Source: Actinoallomurus liliacearum (GTDB lineage Bacteria > Actinomycetota > Actinomycetes > Streptosporangiales > Streptosporangiaceae). From it: DNA of 64,000 nucleotides. The DNA lies in NCBI RefSeq assembly GCF_039542035.1, contig NZ_BAABHJ010000005.1:496001-560000 (forward strand), given 5' to 3'. Made by a program: the position numbers and the translations under genes. This document shows, one piece after another, positions 26,032 to 33,909 of this stretch (position 1 is its first letter; each line of letters begins with the position of its first letter). The notes under the pieces are model-generated. The model saw only the letters and a program-made list of their open reading frames with translations, ran no database searches and had not been told where the DNA came from.

Positions 26032-27432
26032 TCACGCGTCCGCTCCCGCCGTCGCGAACGCGAGGCCGATCGCCGTCCACACGTCGTCCACTTCTGTCAC
26101 TTGCATACCCTCATCCGTCACGATCGTGCCACCGGCGCGGCCGGATGTGGGGTCGAGTGACCCGCCGGGCACGATGGCGCGCCGGTAGCCGAGCCGGGCG
26201 GCCTCGGAGAGCCGCCGCTTGGCCGCCTGCACGCCGCGCACCTCACCGGCCAGCCCGACCTCGCCGAAGGCGACCAGGTCGGAAGGCAGGGTGGCGTCGT
26301 TGGCCGCGCCCGCGACGGCGAGCGCCACGGCCAGGTCGACGGACGGCTCGCTGAGCCGCACGCCGCCGACCGTCGCGGCGTACACGTCGCGGTCGTGCAG
26401 CTTGATGCGGCAGCGGCGCTGCAGCACCGCGAGCATCATCGCGATCCGCGCGGAGTCCAGCCCGGACGTCATGCGCCGCGGGTTGGCCAGCGGGGAGGGG
26501 GCGACGAGCGACTGCACCTCCGCGACCAGCGGCCGCCGGCCCTCCAGCGTCACCGTCACGCAGGTGCCCGGCGCGGGCTTCTCCTGGCGGGTCAGGAACA
26601 GGCCGCTGGGATCGGCCAGCCCGATGATCCCCATCTCCGACAGATCGAAGCAGCCCAGCTCGTCGGTGGGGCCGTAGCGGTTCTTCACCGCGCGGATCAT
26701 GCGGAGCCGGCTGTGCCGGTCGCCCTCGAAGTAGAGCACCACGTCCACGAGGTGCTCCAGGACGCGCGGACCGGCGATCGAGCCGTCCTTGGTCACGTGG
26801 CCGACGACGACCGTGGTGATGCCGCGCTCCTTGGCGACCCGGATCAGGTTGGCCGCCACCTCCCGGACCTGGCTCACCCCGCCGGCGGCGCCGTCCACCT
26901 CGGCGGAGCCGATCGTCTGGATCGAGTCGACCACCAGCAGCTCCGGGGCGACGGCGTCGACCTGGCCGAGAACGGCCGCCAGGTCGGTCTCGGAGGCGAG
27001 GTAGAGCCGGTCGGCGATCGCGCCGATCCGGTCGGCCCGCAGCCGCACCTGCTCCGCCGACTCCTCACCGGTCACGTACAGCGCGGTGCCGCGGTCGGCG
27101 TGCAGCGCCGCGACCTCGAGCAGCAGGGTCGACTTGCCGATGCCGGGCTCGCCGGCCAGCAGCAGCACCGCACCCGGCACCAAGCCGCCGCCGAGCACGC
27201 GGTCGAGCTCGTCCAGCCCCGTGGCGGTGGTCTGCGCGGCCTGCACGTCGACCTCGCCGATCGGCCGGGCCGGCGCGCTGACCGGCCCGGGCGTGACGAC
27301 CCGCGCCGGTTTCGCCGCGCCCGCCACGTCGACGGTGCCCCACGCCTGGCACTCGCCACAGCGCCCGACCCACTTGGAGGTCTGCCAACCGCACTCGGCG
27401 CAGCGGTACGCCTGCTTCACGCTCTTCGCCAT
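26032..27432 (-). CDS. radA: DNA repair protein RadA/Sms
   Basis: A 466-residue branch-migration helicase. The Cys4 zinc knuckle is at residues 11-28 (CAEC...CGEC). The RecA-like core has Walker A GEPGIGKST and Walker B LLVVDSIQTI, followed by the RadA-specific KNRYGPTDELG (KNRFG motif with Tyr for Phe). The Lon-protease-like C-terminal domain ends SLDPTSG...VTEVDDVWTAIG. The start at MAKSVKQAYRC is preferred to an upstream in-frame ATG because homologues begin there. It is probably cotranscribed with disA. Confidence 0.97.
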   Translation of the reverse strand: MAKSVKQAYRCAECGWQTSKWVGRCGECQAWGTVDVAGAAKPARVVTPGPVSAPARPIGEVDVQAAQTTATGLDELDRVLGGGLVPGAVLLLAGEPGIGKSTLLLEVAALHADRGTALYVTGEESAEQVRLRADRIGAIADRLYLASETDLAAVLGQVDAVAPELLVVDSIQTIGSAEVDGAAGGVSQVREVAANLIRVAKERGITTVVVGHVTKDGSIAGPRVLEHLVDVVLYFEGDRHSRLRMIRAVKNRYGPTDELGCFDLSEMGIIGLADPSGLFLTRQEKPAPGTCVTVTLEGRRPLVAEVQSLVAPSPLANPRRMTSGLDSARIAMMLAVLQRRCRIKLHDRDVYAATVGGVRLSEPSVDLAVALAVAGAANDATLPSDLVAFGEVGLAGEVRGVQAAKRRLSEAARLGYRRAIVPGGSLDPTSGRAGGTIVTDEGMQVTEVDDVWTAIGLAFATAGADA

Positions 27433-27582
27433 GCCCGCGACTGTACGGCCCGCCGCCGACAAATGAGAGTGACCTCGGTGACGGTGGGTGACATAGTAGT
27501 CACTGGCCGACTTCGGACAGGTATGTTGACTGGGCCTGTCCGTCGGCCCTTACTTGCGGGCAGAGGGGCAGGGGAGGGCGCG

Positions 27583-28476
27583 ATGCGCAGGTGGCCGGCA
27601 CTCATGGCGTTGATTCCGACGCTCGTCGCCGGTGGCTCCGGGCGGGCGTGCTCCGCCACCGGCGCCACCGGTGTCTCGGCGCGGGAGGCCGCCGCCGCCG
27701 GCCGCTACGTCGCGCTCGGCGACTCGTTCACGGCGGGGCCGTTGATCCCGCACCGGCACGGCACTCCGATCGCCTGCCTGCGCTCCGACCACAACTATCC
27801 GTCGCTGGTGGCGCGGATGCTGCAGCCCGCCTCGTTCACCGACGTGAGCTGCAGTGCCGCCACGACGGAGAACATGAGCCGCGCACAGTCCGTCCTGTTC
27901 GGCAAGAACATCCCGCAGCTCGACGCGGTGACCGGCGACACCACCCTGGTGACGCTCGGCATCGGCGGCAACGACATCGGCTACAGCCGGATCGTGCTGA
28001 CCTGCGCGACGCTCAGCCTCGCCAGTCCGCACGGCGCGCCCTGCACGCGCTACTACGGCTCGACCCTGGACCAGCGGATCTCCGCCACCGCGTCGAAGGT
28101 CGCCGCGGTCCTGCATGCCGTCCACGCCCGCGCCCCGCGCGCCCGCGTCCTGGTCGTCGGCTATCCCCGGATGCTGCCCGCCCGTACGGGCTGCTGGCCG
28201 AACGTCCCCACCGCCTCCGGCGACATCCCGTTCCTCGACCGGTTCGAGCGGCATCTCAACACGATGCTCGCCGAGGAGGCCCGGCGCGGTGGTGCGGGCT
28301 TCGTCGACGCGTACCGCACCGCCCAGCGGCACGACATGTGCTCCACGGACCGGTGGGTCGAGGGGATCCTGATCACGAACCCGGCCGCGCCCGTCCATCC
28401 GAACGCCAAGGGCATGCAGGCCGTCGCCGACCGCGTCCTCGCCGTGCTCGGCGCGTCCCGCGTGACCGGTGACTGA
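27583..28476 (+). CDS. Secreted SGNH/GDSL-family esterase or lipase
   Basis: A 297-residue protein with a Sec signal peptide (MRRWPALMALIPTLVAGG...). SGNH blocks: GDSFTAGP with nucleophile Ser48, GIGGNDIG (Gly and Asn oxyanion residues), and VHPNAKG with the catalytic His. Six conserved-looking cysteines in the mature part fit the three disulfides of the Streptomyces scabies esterase/Rv0518-like group. GGGGAGGG lies 4 bases before the ATG. It probably hydrolyses lipids or esterified polymers outside the cell. It is divergent from radA. Confidence 0.92.
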   Translation: MRRWPALMALIPTLVAGGSGRACSATGATGVSAREAAAAGRYVALGDSFTAGPLIPHRHGTPIACLRSDHNYPSLVARMLQPASFTDVSCSAATTENMSRAQSVLFGKNIPQLDAVTGDTTLVTLGIGGNDIGYSRIVLTCATLSLASPHGAPCTRYYGSTLDQRISATASKVAAVLHAVHARAPRARVLVVGYPRMLPARTGCWPNVPTASGDIPFLDRFERHLNTMLAEEARRGGAGFVDAYRTAQRHDMCSTDRWVEGILITNPAAPVHPNAKGMQAVADRVLAVLGASRVTGD

Positions 28477-28488
28477 TCCGGGTACGTG

Positions 28489-29181
28489 TCAGTAGCGCCG
28501 CCACCACAGGTTGACGGCGTAGTCGACCTCACAGCCCTCGACCTCGCTCAGGAACTCCGCGGCGAGCTCGGCCGGAAACTCGATCTTCAGTACGGCCTCG
28601 AGGTCCGCGCGGTCGTCGAAGCGCCAGCGAATGTCCAGCGGCGTACGGGAGAACCCATGCCGAGACCAGAACCGCTCGACGGTGACGGGGTCGTAGGACG
28701 GCAGCCAGCGCCGGAACCACGCCCCGAACGTCGACCGCGTGGCGTCGTTGTCGATGAGGAACGCCGCGCCCCCGCGTCGTACGACCCGGCTCAGCTCCGT
28801 GAGGCCCGGTTCGCAGCCGGGCCCGAAGAAGTACGCCCAGCGGGCGTGGACCACGTCCACCGACGCGTCGGGTACCGGGAGCGCCTGGGCCGCGCCCACG
28901 CGCACGGCCACGTCGGGGACGCCCGCGACGCGGCGGCGGGCGAGGCCGGCCAGTCCGGCGTGCGGTTCGACGCCGACGACCTTCGCGGCCGTCCGTGCGA
29001 ACGCGGGCAGGTGGAAACCGGTGCCGCAGCCCACGTCGAGCACCACCGCGCCGTCCCACGGCCGGATCTCGCGCATGGCCTGCTCGATCCGGCCGTCCGG
29101 GTCGACCGCGCGGTTCTCCAGCTCGTAGACCTGCGGACTGTTCCAGATGTTGGGGCTGGCGATGGCTCCAGGGGCGATCAC
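28489..29181 (-). CDS. Class I SAM-dependent methyltransferase
   Basis: A 230-residue enzyme. Motif I is VVLDVGCGTGFHLPAFA, the strand-2 acid is VVGVEPHAG, and motif III-like is VDVVHARWAYFFGPGCEPGLTELSRVVRRGG (Methyltransf_11 layout). The head SPNIWNSPQVYELENRAVDPDG is typical of an actinomycete family of unknown substrate. The chosen GTG lies at the edge of a 33-bp tandem repeat that reads on upstream in frame for about 44 codons (AGAVHRGGAIT units), so a longer N-terminus is possible. GGAGG is only one base from the GTG. Confidence 0.85.
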   Translation of the reverse strand: MIAPGAIASPNIWNSPQVYELENRAVDPDGRIEQAMREIRPWDGAVVLDVGCGTGFHLPAFARTAAKVVGVEPHAGLAGLARRRVAGVPDVAVRVGAAQALPVPDASVDVVHARWAYFFGPGCEPGLTELSRVVRRGGAAFLIDNDATRSTFGAWFRRWLPSYDPVTVERFWSRHGFSRTPLDIRWRFDDRADLEAVLKIEFPAELAAEFLSEVEGCEVDYAVNLWWRRY

Positions 29182-29301
29182 GCCTCCACGGTAGACGGCG
29201 CCGGCGGTGATCGCGCCGCCACGGTGGACGGCGCCGGCGGTGATCGCGCCGCCACGGTGGACGGCGCCGGCGGTGGTCACGCCGCCACGGTGGACGGCGC
29301 C
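29176..29301. repeat. 33-bp tandem repeat (about 3.8 copies) at the methyltransferase start
   Basis: Units at 29176, 29209, 29242 and a partial one at 29275. Two middle copies are identical over 33 bp and the outer ones differ at a few positions. In the minus-strand frame each unit encodes AGAVHRGGAIT. The unit spans the region where ribosome-binding site and start codon of the methyltransferase lie. Confidence 0.9.
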
Positions 29302-29378
29302 CCGGAATACCACACCGTCACGGCCGGCGCCGGGACGGCTGGCCGGACCAGCCGATGGAACGCATAGGCTTGCCGATT

Positions 29379-30236
29379 GTGGAAGAAGTCCTCCAGGTCC
29401 CCGACGCGCCCATCGTTCTGTCCTCGGCGTCGGTCTACCCGGAGAAGACGCCGGCCGCGTTCGACCTCGCCGCGCGCCTCGGGTACGACGGCATCGAGAT
29501 CATGGTCACCGCCGATCCGGCGAGCCAGGACATCGACGTGCTGCGCAGACTGTCCGACTATCACCAGATTCCGATCACGTCGATCCACGCGCCGTGCCTC
29601 CTGCTGACCCAGCGGGTCTGGGGGCGGGAGCCCTGGGGCAAGCTGATGCGCTCCAAGGACACCGCCGAGAAACTCGGCGCCGACGTCGTCGTGGTCCATC
29701 CCCCCTTCCGCTGGCAGCGTGAGTACGCCCGTGAGTTCGAGCAGGGGCTCGCCCGCATGCAGGAGGAGACCGACGTCGTCTTCGCCGTGGAGAACATGTT
29801 CCCCGTACGGGCGCGCACGGCCGAGGTCGGGATGTACTCCCCGCATTGGAATCCCGTCGACCTGCCCTATCCCAGCGTGACGGTCGACCTGTCGCACGCC
29901 GCCGTGTCCGGCTCGGACCCGCTGGAGATGGCGGACGCCCTCGGTGACCGGCTCGCGCACATCCACCTCGCCGACGGCATCGGCATCGTCAACCGCGACG
30001 AGCACCTGGTCCCGGGCCGGGGCAACCAGCCGTGCGCGCAGATGCTCGAGCGGCTGGCCGCCCAGCGGTACACCGGCCAGATCGTCGTCGAGATCAACAC
30101 GCGCCGTGCCACCGACCGCGAACAGCGGGAGAGCGACCTCGCCGAGTCGCTGGCGTTCGCGCGCCTGCACCTGGCCGCGGCCGCCTCCGCCGGCCACTGG
30201 CAGGTGAACTCCGAGGGCGAGGTCACGCCCTCGTGA
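29379..30236 (+). CDS. Sugar phosphate isomerase/epimerase-like TIM barrel
   Basis: A protein of about 285 residues of the AP_endonuc_2/xylose-isomerase-like family. It has VLSSASVYPEKTPAAFDLAARLGYDGIEIMV, ITSIHAPCLLLTQ, VVVVHPPFRWQ, FAVENMFP, VTVDLSHAA, HIHLADG and VVEINTR, which supply the His, Glu and Asp ligands of a divalent metal site. The GTG start is preferred because a TAGGCT -10 lies 5 bases upstream (leaderless); an ATG 24 bases earlier is possible. The substrate is unknown. It is divergent from the methyltransferase and followed by TetR. Confidence 0.85.
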   Translation: MEEVLQVPDAPIVLSSASVYPEKTPAAFDLAARLGYDGIEIMVTADPASQDIDVLRRLSDYHQIPITSIHAPCLLLTQRVWGREPWGKLMRSKDTAEKLGADVVVVHPPFRWQREYAREFEQGLARMQEETDVVFAVENMFPVRARTAEVGMYSPHWNPVDLPYPSVTVDLSHAAVSGSDPLEMADALGDRLAHIHLADGIGIVNRDEHLVPGRGNQPCAQMLERLAAQRYTGQIVVEINTRRATDREQRESDLAESLAFARLHLAAAASAGHWQVNSEGEVTPS

Positions 30237-30279
30237 CGGCGTCGGCGGCCCCTCGGACCAGTGATGAGGGGCGCCGCGG

Positions 30280-30864
30280 ATGACGGCGCCGACGCGCCGC
30301 CCGGGACGCCGGCCGGGACCGTCCTCGTCGCGGGACGACATCCTGGCGGCCGCGCGCGTGCTGTTCGGCGAGCGCGGCTACGACAAGGCCTCGATCCGGG
30401 CCATCGCCCGCGAGGCGAGGGTGGACCCGGCGCTGGTCCACCACTTCTTCGGGTCCAAGGAGGAGCTCTTCGCGGCGGCGATGGAGTTCCCGGTGGACCC
30501 GTCGGTGTTCCTCGGGCAGGTCATGGCGGGTCCGCGGGCGCAGATCGGCGAGCGGATGGCGCGGACCTTCCTGCGGATCTGGTCGGATCCGCGGCTGCGC
30601 CCGCAGTTCGTCGGCATCTTCCGGTCGGCGGCCACCACGGAGCAGGGCGCGGCGCTGCTGCGGGAGTTCATCACCCGGACGATCCTGACCCGCGTCGCCG
30701 ACACCCTGGACCTGCCGCCGCTGAACCTCGCGGCGGCCGCGGCCCAGATGATGGGCGTCGTGATGCTGAAGTACATCGTGCAGGTCGAGCCGATGGCGTC
30801 GGCGACCGAGGACGAACTCGTCGCGCTGCTGGCGCCGACGCTCCAGCGGTACCTCGAGGGCTGA
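30280..30864 (+). CDS. TetR family transcriptional regulator
   Basis: A 194-residue regulator. The HTH is at residues about 18-62 (RDDILAAARVLFGERGYDKASIRAIAREARVDPALVHHFFGSKEELFAAAM) with a helical ligand domain (TetR_C_17-like, RMARTFLRIW...FRSAATTEQGAALLREF). AGGGG precedes the ATG. TetR proteins of this subtype often control nearby exporters; a DrrAB-type ABC exporter lies about 280 bases downstream on the same strand and is the obvious candidate target (inference). Confidence 0.92.
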   Translation: MTAPTRRPGRRPGPSSSRDDILAAARVLFGERGYDKASIRAIAREARVDPALVHHFFGSKEELFAAAMEFPVDPSVFLGQVMAGPRAQIGERMARTFLRIWSDPRLRPQFVGIFRSAATTEQGAALLREFITRTILTRVADTLDLPPLNLAAAAAQMMGVVMLKYIVQVEPMASATEDELVALLAPTLQRYLEG

Positions 30865-30881
30865 TCCGCCCGTCCCGCCGA

Positions 30882-30995
30882 TCAGGAGTCCGCGAGCGTG
30901 GCGCTGATCGTGGTGTGCACCGTCTTCAACACTCGGCCGCTGTGGTCGTAGGCGCGGACGAGCAGCGTCTTGTCGGGGGACGCCTCTCGTACCGG
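30882..30995 (-). pseudogene. Possible C-terminal remnant of a secreted beta-domain protein
   Basis: The open frame PVREASPDKTLLVRAYDHSGRVLKTVHTTISA ends at a TGA and is bounded upstream by an in-frame TGA. KTLLVRAYDHSGRVL resembles the last strands of Ig/fibronectin-like domains. There is no start codon or ribosome-binding site, so it is probably a gene fragment. Nothing else was noticed in this stretch except the following promoter. Confidence 0.35.
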
Positions 30996-31112
30996 TCACG
31001 GGTCTTCTCTCGTCCTGTCATGTCGGTAGACGCGACGGGAGAGCGCCACTATGCCCCGATCGCGGAGCGGATTCGGAGTCCTGTGGGCGATCGGTGACGA
31101 AGCTCGGAGCCC

Positions 31113-31141
31113 TTGACACGTCAGGGGCGCAAGCCTAATTT
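31113..31141 (+). promoter_or_regulatory. Consensus leaderless promoter, TTGACA-17-TAATTT
   Basis: A perfect -35 TTGACA, a 17-base spacer and -10 TAATTT, ending 6 bases before the ATG of the ABC ATPase. There is no ribosome-binding site, so the transcript probably starts at the start codon. Confidence 0.85.
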
Positions 31142-31147
31142 CAACGC

Positions 31148-31876
31148 ATGATGAATTCCGTCATCGAGGCTCGGGACCTCCGGGTCGTGCGGGGCGGGCG
31201 TCCGGTCCTGCACGATCTGACCTTCGACGTGCCGCGCGGTTCCGTCGTCGGCCTGCTCGGGCCGAGCGGCTGCGGCAAGACGACGCTCATGCGGGCCGTC
31301 GTCGGCGTGCAGATCGTCCAGGGCGGCACCGTCACCGTGCTCGGCCGCCCGGCCGGCCACCGCGAGCTGCGCCACCGCGTCGGCTACGCCACCCAGCGGC
31401 CGGCCGTCTACGCCGACCTCACCGTGCGGGAGAACCTGCGCTACTTCGCCGCCGTGCTCGGCGCCCCGAAGGGCGACGTCGACCGGGTCACCGACGAGGT
31501 CGGCCTCGGCGGCGCCCGCGACCAGCTCGTCGCCGCCCTGTCCGGCGGCCAGCTGAACCGGGTGAGCCTCGCCGTCGCGCTGCTCGGCCGGCCGGAGCTG
31601 CTCGTCCTGGACGAGCCGACGGTCGGGCTGGACCCGGTGCTGCGCGGCGAGCTGTGGGAGCTGTTCCACGAGCTGGCCGGTCGCGGGACGACCCTGCTCG
31701 TCTCCAGCCACGTCATGGACGAGGCCGCCCGGTGCGAGCGGCTGCTGCTCATGCGGGAGGGCCGGATCATCGCCGACGACACGCCCGGCGCGCTGCGCGA
31801 CCAGACCGGCACCGGCGACCTCGAGCAGGCCTTCCTCAAGATCATCGAGCGGAGAGAGAAGGTGGGCCGGCGGTGA
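31148..31876 (+). CDS. ABC transporter ATP-binding protein (DrrA/ABC-2 type)
   Basis: A 242-residue exporter ATPase. Walker A is GPSGCGKTT, the signature is LSGGQLNRVSLAVAL (with N for the usual QR), Walker B is LLVLDEPTVGLDP and the H-loop is LLVSSHVMDEA. It is leaderless behind a consensus promoter; a second ATG directly follows the first. It is coupled to the permease gene by a GTGA overlap. Likely role: drug or lipid efflux, perhaps under the upstream TetR. Confidence 0.94.
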   Translation: MMNSVIEARDLRVVRGGRPVLHDLTFDVPRGSVVGLLGPSGCGKTTLMRAVVGVQIVQGGTVTVLGRPAGHRELRHRVGYATQRPAVYADLTVRENLRYFAAVLGAPKGDVDRVTDEVGLGGARDQLVAALSGGQLNRVSLAVALLGRPELLVLDEPTVGLDPVLRGELWELFHELAGRGTTLLVSSHVMDEAARCERLLLMREGRIIADDTPGALRDQTGTGDLEQAFLKIIERREKVGRR

Positions 31877-32607
31877 GCGTCACTGTCACCCTCGCGACGG
31901 CCCGGCGGATCCTGAGCCAGCTCCGGCACGACCACCGAACGCTGGCGCTGATCGTGGTCGTCCCCAGCCTGCTGATGGTCCTGCTGCGGTACGTCATGAA
32001 CCGGCCCGAGGCGTTCGACCGGTTCGGGCCGATGCTGCTCGGCGTCTTCCCGCTGGTCGTGATGTTCATCGTGACCAGCGTCGCCACGCTGCGGGAGCGG
32101 ACGAGCGGCACGCTGGAGCGGCTGATGACGATGCCGCTCGGCAAGCTCGACCTGCTGCTGGGCTACGCCCTGGCGTTCGGCGTCACCGCGCTCGTCCAGG
32201 TCGCGGTCGTCGCCACCATCTCCCTCACCTGGCTCGGCCTGGACCTGCGGGGGTCGGTGTGGACGCTCGTGGTCCTGACCCTCCTCGCGGCCCTGCTCGG
32301 CGTCGCGCTGGGGCTGTTCACCAGCGCCTTCGCCCGTACGGAGTTCCAGGCGGTGCAGTTCATGCCGGCGTTCATCCTGCCGCAGGTGCTGCTGGCCGGG
32401 CTGTTCGTGCCGCGCGACCAGATGTCCACGGTCCTGCGGTGGATCGCCGACGTGCTGCCGCTGTCGTACCTCGTCGAGGCGATGCGGGAGCTGACCGGCC
32501 ACTCCGGCCTGACCGGCACGCTCGGGCGCGACATCGCGGTCATCGCCGGCTGTACGGTCCTCGCCCTCCTGCTGGGCGCCGCGACCCTCCGCCGCCGTAC
32601 GCCCTGA
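31873..32607 (+). CDS. ABC-2 type transporter permease
   Basis: A 244-residue membrane protein with six predicted TM segments (LALIVVVPSLLMVLL; LLGVFPLVVMFIVTSVA; LLGYALAFGVTALVQVAVVATI; WTLVVLTLLAALLGVALGLF; FMPAFILPQVLLAGLFV; IAVIAGCTVLALLLGAATL). The ABC-2 motif TLRERTSGTLERLMTMPLGKLDLLLGY lies in the first cytoplasmic loop and a DVLPLSYLVEAMRELTGH segment before the last helix. It forms a DrrAB-type exporter with the preceding ATPase, whose stop it overlaps by four bases. Confidence 0.94.
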   Translation: MSVTVTLATARRILSQLRHDHRTLALIVVVPSLLMVLLRYVMNRPEAFDRFGPMLLGVFPLVVMFIVTSVATLRERTSGTLERLMTMPLGKLDLLLGYALAFGVTALVQVAVVATISLTWLGLDLRGSVWTLVVLTLLAALLGVALGLFTSAFARTEFQAVQFMPAFILPQVLLAGLFVPRDQMSTVLRWIADVLPLSYLVEAMRELTGHSGLTGTLGRDIAVIAGCTVLALLLGAATLRRRTP

Positions 32608-32708
32608 CGCGGTCAACCCGAGGGAGATCCATCGTGACCGGCCTCGTCAAGGCTGGCATAGCCTGATGGGCGATCGGGACAGTGTGGTCCTCAGGGAGAG
32701 GGGGAACC

Positions 32709-33635
32709 TTGCTCCGCCAGGCTCTCTTGGCCGCCTCACGCAGCGGTGGCGTACGCCGGATCGTCGAGACCGCGCCGTACAGCAGGAACGTCGTTCGCAG
32801 GTTCGTCGCGGGGGAGACCGCCGCCGACGTCCTCACCACCACCGACCGGCTGATCTCCGATGGTCTGCTGGTCACCATCGACCATCTCGGTGAGGACACC
32901 GTCGAGGCCGTCCAGGCCAAGGCGATCACCGCCGAGTACGAACGGCTCCTGGAGCGGGTCGCCGAGGCCGGGTACGGTCCCCGCGCCGAGGTCTCGGTCA
33001 AGCTGACCGCGCTCGGCCAGTTGCTCGACGACGGCGAGCGCATGGCGCTGGAGAACGCCCGGCGCGTCTGCGCGGCCGCCCGGCAGGCGAACACCACCGT
33101 GACCCTCGACATGGAGGACCACACCAGGGTCGACTCGACGCTGCGCATCCTGAAGGAGCTGCGGCAGGACTTCCCCGACACCGGCGCGGTCATCCAGGCC
33201 TACCTCCGCCGCGCCGAGGAGTACTGCGCCGACCTCGCCTACGAAGGATCACGGGTACGCCTGTGCAAGGGCGCCTACAACGCCCCCGACTCGGTCGCGT
33301 TCACCGGCAAGGACGCCGTGGACAAGTCTTACGTGCGGTGCATGCGGGTGCTGATGGCCGGGCGCGGCTACCCGATGCTGGCCACCCACGACCCGCGGCT
33401 CATCGAGATCGCCGGCGCGCTCGCCGTGCTGAACGAGCGGAGCCCGGACGGCTTCGAGTACCAGATGCTGTACGGCATCCGCCCGAACGAGCAGCGGCGC
33501 CTGACCGAGCTCGGCGGCCAGGTGCGCGTGTACGTCCCGTACGGCCGGGAGTGGTACGGCTACCTCATGCGCCGGCTCGCCGAACGCCCCGCTAACGTCG
33601 GGTTCTTCCTGCGGTCGCTCGCCTCGAAGTCCTGA
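32709..33635 (+). CDS. Proline dehydrogenase
   Basis: A 308-residue FAD-dependent enzyme oxidising proline to pyrroline-5-carboxylate. The PRODH barrel motifs are visible: VSVKLTALG, VTLDMEDHTRVDSTL, VIQAYLRRAEEYC, VRLCKGAYNAP, MLATHDPRLIE, EYQMLYGIRPNEQRRL and VYVPYGREWYGYLMRRLAERPAN. The TTG start (MLRQALLAASRS) matches homologues and has a purine-rich GAGAGGGGGAA upstream. It is monofunctional, so the P5C dehydrogenase is encoded elsewhere. proC (the reverse pathway) lies 3.7 kb downstream. A large hairpin follows. Confidence 0.95.
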   Translation: MLRQALLAASRSGGVRRIVETAPYSRNVVRRFVAGETAADVLTTTDRLISDGLLVTIDHLGEDTVEAVQAKAITAEYERLLERVAEAGYGPRAEVSVKLTALGQLLDDGERMALENARRVCAAARQANTTVTLDMEDHTRVDSTLRILKELRQDFPDTGAVIQAYLRRAEEYCADLAYEGSRVRLCKGAYNAPDSVAFTGKDAVDKSYVRCMRVLMAGRGYPMLATHDPRLIEIAGALAVLNERSPDGFEYQMLYGIRPNEQRRLTELGGQVRVYVPYGREWYGYLMRRLAERPANVGFFLRSLASKS

Positions 33636-33672
33636 GACCTCGAAGTCCTGAGCGAGGAACGCGGAGAGAGAA

Positions 33673-33732
33673 GGACCGCCCCGGCCGGATTGGGGATAAC
33701 GCACACACGGGAGGTGCGGGCCGGGGCGGTCC
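33673..33732 (+). terminator. Terminator after proline dehydrogenase
   Basis: GGACCGCCCCGGCC and GGCCGGGGCGGTCC form a perfect 14-bp stem with a 32-base loop. Confidence 0.7.
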
Positions 33733-33860
33733 GGTCAACGGGCCCGGAGGCCCTGATTCTCACGGTGTTCCCATCGATTACTTGTCCGCTGGACCGGATG
33801 GTGTTCCCGTGAGGGGCGCGTGACGCCTGTCACAGCGGACCGGTCGTCTTGCTTCCCGGT

Positions 33861-33902
33861 CCCTGGCGGTCGCCGTCGGATGAGCCGCGGCGACCGCCAG
33901 GG
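33861..33902 (-). terminator. Terminator of the S8 protease gene
   Basis: CCCTGGCGGTCGCCG and its complement form a perfect 15-bp stem with a 12-base loop, just beyond the protease stop codon. Confidence 0.8.
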
Positions 33903-33909
33903 GAACGGG

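Noticed and set aside
29176..29301. CRISPR array
   Set aside because: The 33-bp units are contiguous with no spacers and lie in a coding start; it is a simple tandem repeat.
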